A stretch of DNA of 64,000 nucleotides from Hymenobacter sp. J193 (GTDB lineage: Bacteria > Bacteroidota > Bacteroidia > Cytophagales > Hymenobacteraceae), in assembly GCF_024700075.1 (NCBI RefSeq), contig NZ_JAJONE010000001.1:4611001-4675000 (forward strand), in the 5' to 3' direction. Positions 48,234 through 54,855 of this stretch are shown piece after piece. The stretch's first letter is position 1; each line of letters opens with the position of its first letter. The notes beneath the pieces were generated by a model. It had not been told where the DNA came from. It saw only the letters and a list, made by a program, of their open reading frames with translations, and did no database searches. A program made the translations under genes and the position numbers.

Positions 48234-49640
48234 TTGATTCGTACCCTGCAGAAGCTCAAACTCATGGCCGCCGACTTCGGGGCGGCGCTGCTGGCCTGGA
48301 TGGGGTTTTACCTCCTGCGCAAGTACCTGCTCAACGAGAGTTTCACGCCCAACGAAGAGGTTTTCACGCTGGTAGGCTCGGCCCTGCTTATTGCCGGCTT
48401 CTGGCTGGTGCTCTACACGCTCATTGGCGAGTACCGCGACATTTTTCGCAAGTCGCGCCTGGGCGAAATCATCCGGCTGGCCCAGGTATCCATTCTGGGG
48501 GCGCTGGTTATTTTCTTCGCGCTGCTGCTCGATGATGAGGGCGTGAGCAACTACCGGCTCTACTACCGCACCATTTCGGCGTACTTCCTGCTGCATTTCA
48601 CCGTGTCGGCCATTCTGCGCACCTGGGCCGTGAGCAGCGTGCAGCGGCTCGTGCGCAGCGGCGTCATCACCTTCAACACGCTTATCGTGGGGGCCAATGC
48701 TCTGGCCCGCGACGTGCGCCAGGAGCTGGTGCACGCCACCCGCTACCTGGGTTTGCGCATTATCGGGTTTGTGTCGGTGGGCGAAACGGTGGATGCCGCG
48801 CTGGCGGCAGCCCTGCCCCACAAAGGCAGCTACCGGGAGCTTTCCCGGCTGATTGCGGAGCTGCACGTAGAGCAGATTATCATTGCCACCGAGCCGAGTG
48901 AGCACCGCCTCATCCAGGAAATCCTGACCTTGCTGGAGGGCGAACCAGTACGCATCAGCATCCTGCCCGACCTCTACCAGATGCTGCTGGGCTCGGTGAA
49001 GGTAAACCACCTGTTTGGGACGCCCCTCATCGAAATCAAGCAGGATCTGCTGCCCCTATGGCAGGAAGTCACCAAGCGCGGGCTCGACGTAGTGGGCTCG
49101 GCGCTGTTTCTGCTGCTGGCCTCGCCCGTATACGCCTTCACGGCCGTGATGGTGCGCCTGTCCTCACCGGGGCCGATTTTCTACTCCCAGGACCGCATCG
49201 GCAAGGGCGGGCAGCCGTTTCGCATCTACAAATTTCGCTCGATGTACGTGGATGCTGAACGGCAGGGCCCGTCGCTTTCCTCGCAGCACGACCCGCGTAT
49301 CACGCCCTGGGGCCGCTTTATGCGCAAGGTGCGACTGGATGAGCTGCCCCAGTTCTGGAACGCGCTGAAGGGCGACATGAGCCTGGTGGGCCCGCGCCCC
49401 GAGCGGCAGTTCTACATCGACCAGATTGTGGCCGTGGCCCCGCACTACCGCCACCTGCACCGCGTGCGCCCCGGCATCACCAGCCTGGGCCAGGTGAAAT
49501 ACGGCTACGCCGAAACCGTGGAGCAGATGGTGGAGCGCCTCAAGTACGACATTCTCTACATCGAAAACATGAGCCTGGCCATGGACTTCCGCGTCATGCT
49601 TTATACCCTCAAAATCATTGTGGAAGGCCGCGGGAAATAA
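48234..49640 (+). CDS. Exopolysaccharide polyprenyl glycosylphosphotransferase (bacterial sugar transferase) (468 aa)
   Basis: Initiates glycan synthesis by transferring sugar-1-phosphate to undecaprenyl phosphate in the inner membrane. The N-terminal part has four membrane helices and a CoA-binding-like domain (LIVGANALARDVRQELVHAT). The C-terminal sugar transferase domain carries KRGLDVVGSALFLLLASPVY, SPGPIFYSQDRIGKGGQPFR, IYKFRSMYVDAE, LDELPQFWNALKGDMSLVGP and RPGITSLGQVKYGY. TTG start at 48234; ATG at 48264 is possible. No other glycan genes are in the window. A family D repeat directly follows the stop. Confidence 0.93.
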   Translation: MIRTLQKLKLMAADFGAALLAWMGFYLLRKYLLNESFTPNEEVFTLVGSALLIAGFWLVLYTLIGEYRDIFRKSRLGEIIRLAQVSILGALVIFFALLLDDEGVSNYRLYYRTISAYFLLHFTVSAILRTWAVSSVQRLVRSGVITFNTLIVGANALARDVRQELVHATRYLGLRIIGFVSVGETVDAALAAALPHKGSYRELSRLIAELHVEQIIIATEPSEHRLIQEILTLLEGEPVRISILPDLYQMLLGSVKVNHLFGTPLIEIKQDLLPLWQEVTKRGLDVVGSALFLLLASPVYAFTAVMVRLSSPGPIFYSQDRIGKGGQPFRIYKFRSMYVDAERQGPSLSSQHDPRITPWGRFMRKVRLDELPQFWNALKGDMSLVGPRPERQFYIDQIVAVAPHYRHLHRVRPGITSLGQVKYGYAETVEQMVERLKYDILYIENMSLAMDFRVMLYTLKIIVEGRGK

Positions 49641-49832
49641 TGTGCTAATGTGGCTGAATGTGCTTCGCTCCGCTAATGTGCTAATGCTTTGTAAAGTAGA
49701 ATTGCACCTTTTGAACATTTCAGCATTCCGTTGATTAGCACATCAGTACATTTTTCACATTAGCGAAGCGCAGCACATTCAACCCGCATTCTCCACATTA
49801 GCGAAGCGCAGCACATTCAAACCACATTAACG
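49641..49832. repeat. Palindromic repeat, family D, second copy
   Basis: Begins directly at the sugar transferase stop with TGTGCTAATGTGGCTGAATG and ends with CACATTAGCGAAGCGCAGCA repeats. The ribE GTG is 2 bp beyond, so the ribE promoter region lies inside the repeat. Confidence 0.9.
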
Positions 49833-49834
49833 AA

Positions 49835-50425
49835 GTGTTTACCGGCATCATCGAAACCCTGGGTACCATCACGGCCGTGCGCCGGGAGGAAACCAATATT
49901 CATTTCACCGTAGAATCCGGCTTCGCGCAGGAGCTGAAAATCGACCAGAGCGTGGCCCACGACGGGGTGTGCCTTACGGTAGTAGCCGTGGACGGCATGG
50001 CCGGCACGCACGTGGTTACGGCCATCGACGAGACATTGCAGAAAACCAACCTAAGCCAGTGGGCGCCGGGCCGCCGCGTGAACCTGGAGCGCTGCCTGGC
50101 CGCCAATGGCCGCTTCGATGGCCACATCGTGCAAGGGCATGTGGACCTCACGGCTGAGTGCGAGTCGGTGGAAGACCAGCACGGCTCCTGGGTGTTCCGC
50201 TTCCGCCACGAGCCGGGCCCCGGCCGCGTAACGGTGGAAAAAGGCTCCATCTGCGTGAATGGCACCAGCCTCACCTGCTTCAACAGCACCGACGACGGCT
50301 TTTCCGTGGCCATCATTCCCTACACTTACGAGCACACCACCTTCCAGGACCTGCGCCCCGGCCACCGCGTCAACCTGGAGTTCGACATCGTAGGCAAGTA
50401 CGTGGCGAAATTGCTGGGACGATAA
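49835..50425 (+). CDS. ribE: Riboflavin synthase, alpha subunit (196 aa)
   Basis: Dismutates two molecules of 6,7-dimethyl-8-ribityllumazine to riboflavin; cytosolic. GTG start at 49835 gives MFTGIIETLGTITAVRREET, the canonical N-terminus of RibE/RibC. Two lumazine-binding barrels follow: SVAHDGVCLTVVAVDG in the first, and KGSICVNGTSLTCFNSTDDG, AIIPYTYEHTTFQDLRPGHR and VNLEFDIVGKYVAKLL in the second. Length is standard. No other rib genes nearby, and no FMN riboswitch is visible. Confidence 0.97.
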   Translation: MFTGIIETLGTITAVRREETNIHFTVESGFAQELKIDQSVAHDGVCLTVVAVDGMAGTHVVTAIDETLQKTNLSQWAPGRRVNLERCLAANGRFDGHIVQGHVDLTAECESVEDQHGSWVFRFRHEPGPGRVTVEKGSICVNGTSLTCFNSTDDGFSVAIIPYTYEHTTFQDLRPGHRVNLEFDIVGKYVAKLLGR

Positions 50426-50491
50426 AGAAACTGACGAACTACATTCAGAAGGAATATATTAGGCTTTCTTTTAAGCCTAAGTAGCCCGGCT

Positions 50492-51103
50492 ATGCGTGTG
50501 TTAATCTGGTTGTTGCTAGCGGCCTGGGGAGTGGCTGGTTGCCGGCGTATTGAGTGCGAAGAATTTCAACTGGACCATCCGCTTATGGGCTGGCACTGGT
50601 TTGCCGATCTACAGCCCAGTTACACATTCGTCAACGGCCAGGGAAGGAGCGTGCTACTGGTTCGCACGGAGTATGAGCGCGAAGCGGCTGAGAAGCGTTG
50701 GTGCCATTTGTGTCTTTGTACTGCCGATTTACGGACAGACTATACCTGCGAAATGCTGGGTTTACTGTTTCAGTGCGACATAGATTATGCTGGGGAGGCC
50801 GAGTCAGATGCCGTCAATGGCAATGTATATTACGGCGTAAACCGGTTGTATTCGGCCCAGCGCGACTTCAGTTCGTTTCGCAGCCGCGACTCTACGTTAG
50901 ATGCATCAGTCGGTTCGTATTCATCGGCACTTTTTACCGTGCATCGCCGACCATCAATCACGCTGCTGGCTACAACAGTTTCGGATGTGCTGGAACTAGC
51001 AATACTCGATACAGCCCAGGCTGGGGCGGAAGTAGTATGGGTGAAAAAAGGACAGGGACTGATTGGTTTTCAGCGCGGAGGTGAAGTGTGGGTAAGGCAG
51101 TAA
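50492..51103 (+). CDS. Hypothetical lipoprotein (203 aa)
   Basis: Lipoprotein signal LIWLLLAAWGVAGCRRIECE with lipobox V-A-G-C. The mature part is beta-rich with several cysteines (WCHLCLCTADLRTDYTCEML and LLFQCDIDY) that could form disulfides in the periplasm. No family recognised. AT-richer than the flanking ribE and gives the impression of an acquired gene. Terminal strands read VVWVKKGQGLIGFQRGGEVW. Confidence 0.6.
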   Translation: MRVLIWLLLAAWGVAGCRRIECEEFQLDHPLMGWHWFADLQPSYTFVNGQGRSVLLVRTEYEREAAEKRWCHLCLCTADLRTDYTCEMLGLLFQCDIDYAGEAESDAVNGNVYYGVNRLYSAQRDFSSFRSRDSTLDASVGSYSSALFTVHRRPSITLLATTVSDVLELAILDTAQAGAEVVWVKKGQGLIGFQRGGEVWVRQ

Positions 51104-51183
51104 CAGCCGGGCTGCTAAGCTGCGCTGTAGGCACCTTTTCGCTTCCCCTGCGTATCTAACTCGGAATATCAACTCCTACCGAC

Positions 51184-51387
51184 ATGTCAACCAAACGTCA
51201 GTTAATAGAGCCTATTCCCGGCGACAAGCGCTACGTGCGCCGCGACAAGGAAGGCAAGTTCACCAGCTCCGCCGATTTAAACCGCTCCTTGTCCGGCGAC
51301 GACCGCACCAACTCCAAAGTCACCAGCAAACCCGGGCAGGGCGACAAAGGCGACGGTCACACCGGCAACCGCAAGCCCGCCAAATAA
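51184..51387 (+). CDS. Small charged hypothetical protein (67 aa)
   Basis: Highly hydrophilic peptide, MSTKRQLIEPIPGDKRYVRR, with DKEGKFTSSADLNRSLSGDD later, no hydrophobic core and a Lys/Gly-rich C-terminus. Such small 'KRYVRRDKxGKF' proteins are conserved in Bacteroidota and may bind nucleic acid or be intrinsically disordered. A clean terminator follows. Confidence 0.65.
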   Translation: MSTKRQLIEPIPGDKRYVRRDKEGKFTSSADLNRSLSGDDRTNSKVTSKPGQGDKGDGHTGNRKPAK

Positions 51388-51407
51388 TTGCTGCTCAACG
51401 ACCAATG

Positions 51408-51441
51408 AAAAAGGCTCCGTACTAATGCGCGGAGCCTTTTT
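51408..51441. terminator. Bidirectional Rho-independent terminator
   Basis: Perfect 12-bp stem AAAAAGGCTCCG / CGGAGCCTTTTT around a 10-nt loop, ends the 67-aa gene and the opposing PAP2 gene. Confidence 0.85.
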
Positions 51442-51459
51442 GCGTTTGCAGTCAATAGT

Positions 51460-52071
51460 TTATGCCTCGGGCCCCAATAGTGGCCACCAGCGCCGGGCCA
51501 GGTAGCGGAACGCCAGGGCGCAAAGCCAGGCCATGAGGGAGCCCAGCGTGAGGCCGGCCAGCACATCAGAAGGGTAGTGGGCGCCCAGGTAGATGCGGCT
51601 GTAGCTCACCAGAGCGGCCCAGATAAAAAGCAGCACCTTGGCCACGCGGTAGCGGCGGGGCAACAGCAGCCCGACAAACACGGCCAGCGCAAAGGCATTG
51701 GCTGCATGCGAGGATAAGAACCCGAACTGCCCGCCGCAGCCGTTCACCAGGTTCAGCGTGGCCGAGAGGTCGGCGTCGTGGCAGGGTCGCAGGCGGGCGA
51801 AGTAGGGCTTGAACAGGCGGCTGGAAACGACGTCGGCCAGCAGCACGCTAAGGCCCAGCAGGGGCAGCAGCAGCGTAGCGCGCCGGCCGTAGAGGTAGCA
51901 CAGCACCACCACCAGCACAAAGTAAGCCGGGAACCACACCAGGCGGTCGGAGAAGAACACCATCCACGCATCCAGGCGGGCGGTGTGGCGGGAGTTGGCC
52001 GCTACCAGCAGCCAGCGGTCCAGGTGTTGGAGTTGCTCTATCAAACGGCGGCGGGGGAAGTAGTTAGCCAA
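51460..52071 (-). CDS. PAP2-family phosphatase (203 aa)
   Basis: Membrane phosphatase of the PAP2/undecaprenyl-pyrophosphatase fold with about five helices (VWFPAYFVLVVVLCYL, LLPLLGLSVLLADVVS). The three phosphatase motifs are visible: K-x6-R-P in KPYFARLRPC, S-S-H in GFLSSHAANAFA, and SR-x5-H-x3-D in YSRIYLGAHYPSDVLAG. Likely acts on lipid phosphates at the outer face of the inner membrane. TTG start at 52071; its first 31 bases overlap the 3' end of hemF, so the two are translationally linked. Confidence 0.9.
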   Translation of the reverse strand: MANYFPRRRLIEQLQHLDRWLLVAANSRHTARLDAWMVFFSDRLVWFPAYFVLVVVLCYLYGRRATLLLPLLGLSVLLADVVSSRLFKPYFARLRPCHDADLSATLNLVNGCGGQFGFLSSHAANAFALAVFVGLLLPRRYRVAKVLLFIWAALVSYSRIYLGAHYPSDVLAGLTLGSLMAWLCALAFRYLARRWWPLLGPEA

Positions 52072-53000
52072 TCAACACCCTTGCGCAGCCACTGCTGGGT
52101 GGCTTCCTCCGGGGAGTCGGGCTCGATGGGGAAGTTGTAGTGCCACTCACACTGGGGCGGCAAGCTCATCAGAATACTCTCGGTGCGCCCCCCGGTTTCC
52201 AGCCCGAACTTGGTGCCCCGGTCAATGGCCAGGTTGAACTCGGCGTAGCGGCCCCGCCGCACCAGCTGCCACTGCTTCTGCCGTTCGGTATAGGGTTGGC
52301 CGGCGTTCTGGCGCAGCAGCTCGCAGTAGGTGCGCCCGTACACTTCGCCCACGCTGCGCACGAAGGAAAACAGGCTGTCGGCGTCGGCTTCCTGGCCTAC
52401 AATCAGCCGGTCGAAGAAGATGCCGCCGATGCCGCGGGTTTCCTGGCGGTGGGGCAAAAAGAAGTACTCGTCGGCCCACTGCTTGAAGCGCGGGTAATAA
52501 GCAGGATTGTGCTGCTCGCATACCTCGGCAATCTGCCGGTGAAACCAACGGGCCTGGGCCTCTTCCACGTAGATGGGCGTCAGATCCAGCCCGCCGCCAA
52601 ACCAGGCTTCCCCGTTGCCGGCCTCGAAGTAGCGCACGTTCATGTGCGAAATCGGTGCCATAGGGCTGCCCGGGTGCTGCACGACCGAGACGCCGGTGGC
52701 AAAGTAGTTCGGGTCAGGCATGAGCAGGGTGCGGGCCGCCGCCTCGCTCATCTGCCCTTCCACAGCCGAGAAGTTTACCCCACCTTTTTCGATGATACGG
52801 CCGCCCGTGAGCACGCGGCTCCGGCCGCCGCCGCCGCTGTGGTGCATCCAGGCATCTTCCCGAAACATGCCCATGCCATCGGCCGCTTCCAGCTGCTGGC
52901 ACAGCCAGTCCTGAAACTGGCGCATCCACTGCTCCACGGTGTTGCGGAAACGGGGTTGAACGGTGGGAGCGGGGAAGAAAGCAGAGGAAGTGAAATCCAT
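52041..53000 (-). CDS. hemF: Oxygen-dependent coproporphyrinogen III oxidase (319 aa)
   Basis: Converts coproporphyrinogen III to protoporphyrinogen IX with oxygen; heme pathway, cytosolic. ATG at 53000 (MDFTSSAFFPAPTVQPRFRN) fits the family length and rejects a far longer upstream frame. Signatures: MHHSGGGGRSRVLTGG, GVNFSAVEG, MNVRYFEAGNGEAWFGGGLD, LTPIYVEEAQARWFHRQIAE, RGIGGIFFDRLIVGQEADAD and EFNLAIDRGTKFGLETGGRT. The 3' end overlaps the PAP2 gene by 31 bases. A -7 box lies 25 bp upstream. Confidence 0.97.
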   Translation of the reverse strand: MDFTSSAFFPAPTVQPRFRNTVEQWMRQFQDWLCQQLEAADGMGMFREDAWMHHSGGGGRSRVLTGGRIIEKGGVNFSAVEGQMSEAAARTLLMPDPNYFATGVSVVQHPGSPMAPISHMNVRYFEAGNGEAWFGGGLDLTPIYVEEAQARWFHRQIAEVCEQHNPAYYPRFKQWADEYFFLPHRQETRGIGGIFFDRLIVGQEADADSLFSFVRSVGEVYGRTYCELLRQNAGQPYTERQKQWQLVRRGRYAEFNLAIDRGTKFGLETGGRTESILMSLPPQCEWHYNFPIEPDSPEEATQQWLRKGVDWLTTSPAAV

Positions 53001-53024
53001 AGCGGCGAAGTCAGCAACAGAAGG

Positions 53025-53032
53025 CAAAGGTA
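53025..53032 (-). promoter_or_regulatory. Bacteroidota-type -7 promoter box for hemF
   Basis: On the reverse strand the sequence reads TACCTTTG, matching TAnnTTTG, ending 24 bp before the hemF ATG. Confidence 0.5.
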
Positions 53033-53177
53033 GAAATTTCCGGCGCTGCCACTCCGGCCAAGCCCAACGGGAGCAGCTACGGTAGCGAAGCCGGGTGCAG
53101 GAATGCACCGGGCCGTAAAGTAAAACCAGCTGTTCGGCGTCTGTACCGTTGAAGGCCGCTTTTACGGCTTCTGCGTT

Positions 53178-54209
53178 ATGATGCAAGTATTGGGGAAGAA
53201 CCCTTCCCGCCAAGCCAAAGACCGATTCACGAATCTTTCCAACTACCAGAACGGTCGGTTCGAGAACCTGGAGGGCGTGCGCTTCAGCCCCGGGGAAGCT
53301 CCGATGGGCAAAATGCTGGTGGATTTTCTGCGCAAGCCTCGCACCGTGGCCCCGGCCGGCCCGCTGCCCACGGTGCGCACCAACCTGCACGCGCCGGCTA
53401 CTGCCCGCCCCACGGTTGTCTGGTTTGGGCACTCGTCTTACCTGATTCAGGCCCACGGGCTGAATATTCTGGTGGACCCCGTGTTCAGTGGGGCCGCCTC
53501 GCCCTTCTCGTTTGCCGTGCGCGCCTTTGCCGGCGCCAATGCCTACTCGGCCGCCGATATGCCCGCCATTGACGTGCTGGTGCTCACCCACGACCACTAC
53601 GACCACCTCGACTACGCTACCGTGGTAGCCCTGCGTTCCAAAGTGCGTCACGTCGTTTCGCCCCTGGGCGTGGGCAGCCACCTGCAGGCCTGGGGCTACG
53701 CCCCCGGGCAGGTTACCGAGCTCAACTGGCACGAAACGGCTACCCCGGTGCCGGGCGTGCAGCTCACGGCTACCCCGGCCCAGCATTTTTCGGGCCGGAG
53801 CCTGAAGCCCCGGCAAACCCTGTGGGCCTCGTATGTGCTGCAATTGGATGGTGCGCGGCTGTTCCTGGGCGGGGATAGTGGCTACGGTCCGCACTTCCGG
53901 GCCATCGGCGAGCAGTACGGCCCATTCGACCTGGCTCTGCTCGAAAATGGCCAATATAACCTCAGCTGGCACCCCATCCATATGCTGCCCGAGGAAACCG
54001 CCCAGGCGGCCCTTGACCTGGAAGCCAAAATGCTGCTGCCGGTGCACTGGGCCAAGTTCACGCTGGCTTACCACCCCTGGAATGAGCCCGTGCAGCGGCT
54101 GTTGCCCGCCGCCGATGCCGCCGGTCTTCCCGTCACGCTGCCCCGCATCGGGCAGCCCTATACCCTTGGCGGGCCGGTGCTGCGGGACGTGTGGTGGCTG
54201 GATAACTAG
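53178..54209 (+). CDS. MBL-fold metallo-hydrolase, NAPE-PLD-like (343 aa)
   Basis: Metallo-beta-lactamase fold with the metal-binding motif THDHYDHLDYATV (H-x-D-H-x-D-H) near residue 137, upstream VVWFGHSSYLIQAHGLNILV, and later PAQHFSGRSLKPRQTLWASY plus LFLGGDSGYGPHFRAIGEQY and LPVHWAKFTLAYHPWNEPVQ. The order and the G-D-S-G-Y motif match bacterial homologues of N-acyl-phosphatidylethanolamine phospholipase D. No signal peptide. Substrate is not certain. Divergent from hemF. Confidence 0.9.
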   Translation: MMQVLGKNPSRQAKDRFTNLSNYQNGRFENLEGVRFSPGEAPMGKMLVDFLRKPRTVAPAGPLPTVRTNLHAPATARPTVVWFGHSSYLIQAHGLNILVDPVFSGAASPFSFAVRAFAGANAYSAADMPAIDVLVLTHDHYDHLDYATVVALRSKVRHVVSPLGVGSHLQAWGYAPGQVTELNWHETATPVPGVQLTATPAQHFSGRSLKPRQTLWASYVLQLDGARLFLGGDSGYGPHFRAIGEQYGPFDLALLENGQYNLSWHPIHMLPEETAQAALDLEAKMLLPVHWAKFTLAYHPWNEPVQRLLPAADAAGLPVTLPRIGQPYTLGGPVLRDVWWLDN

Positions 54210-54238
54210 CCTACCTTAGCCTGCCAGACCATCATTTC

Positions 54239-54769
54239 TCAGGCAAGAGCCAACTGCTTCCGCATCAGCAGCAGCTCCAGCGGCTGGCGCGGAATGCCAA
54301 AGCGGGTATCGGTGGGGAAAGCCAGAGTTTCGCCGGTGCGTTGGAAGCCGTGCCGCTCGTACCAGGCAATAAGCTCGGCGCGCACCGTAATGACGGAAAT
54401 CAGAATGTCGGTGCAAGAATGGGCCCGGGCCTGGGTTTCGGCTGCGTCCAGCAGCAGCTTGCCGATGCCCAGGCCTTGCTGCCCGGGCTCCACGGAAAGC
54501 ATGCCCAGGTAGAGGTCGGGGAGCTGGGGCTTGAGGTAGACGCTGCCCATGAGCTGCCCGGCGCTGGTGCGGGCCAGCAGGAAGGTGGCGCCGGGCACCT
54601 TCATCAGATCAATGATGTCTTCGGCGTCGGTGCGCTGGCCGTCAAGTAGGTGGGCTTCGGTGGTCCACCCCTGGCGGGAGGCGTCGCCGCGGTAGGCGCG
54701 GTTGGCCAGCTGCACGAGGGCGGGAACGTCGGTTTCAGTGGCGGAAGAAATCAGCAGTTCGGGGAGCAT
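54239..54769 (-). CDS. GNAT-family N-acetyltransferase (176 aa)
   Basis: ATG start at 54769 (MLPELLISSATETDVPALVQ) preferred over a longer frame without coding character. GNAT fold: acetyl-CoA-binding motif A in LYLGMLSVEPGQQGLGIGKL (Q-x-x-G-x-G), strand beta-4, then ISVITVRAELIAWYERHGFQ, the terminal helix-strand. Substrate unknown. A TACTTTTG box only 5 bp ahead of the ATG suggests a leaderless or near-leaderless transcript. Divergent from the E1 gene. Confidence 0.9.
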   Translation of the reverse strand: MLPELLISSATETDVPALVQLANRAYRGDASRQGWTTEAHLLDGQRTDAEDIIDLMKVPGATFLLARTSAGQLMGSVYLKPQLPDLYLGMLSVEPGQQGLGIGKLLLDAAETQARAHSCTDILISVITVRAELIAWYERHGFQRTGETLAFPTDTRFGIPRQPLELLLMRKQLALA

Positions 54770-54774
54770 AGAAG

Positions 54775-54782
54775 CAAAAGTA
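54775..54782 (-). promoter_or_regulatory. Bacteroidota-type -7 box immediately upstream of the GNAT gene
   Basis: On the reverse strand TACTTTTG ends 5 bp before the ATG at 54769, so transcription would begin at or near the start codon. Confidence 0.45.
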
Positions 54783-54855
54783 CGCCGCCGGCGCCACCAC
54801 GTTCCTTCCCAAGTGGCCGGTTCGTACCTTCGGGCCTGCATTCCACCCCTTGCAC

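Noticed and set aside
48099..49010. A 300-codon extension in frame with pcm
   Set aside because: It is antisense to the sugar transferase gene. The GTG at 48098 gives the standard pcm length.
53001..54074. A long N-terminal extension in frame with hemF
   Set aside because: The extension is antisense to the MBL-fold gene; hemF has a normal start at 53000 with a -7 box just upstream.
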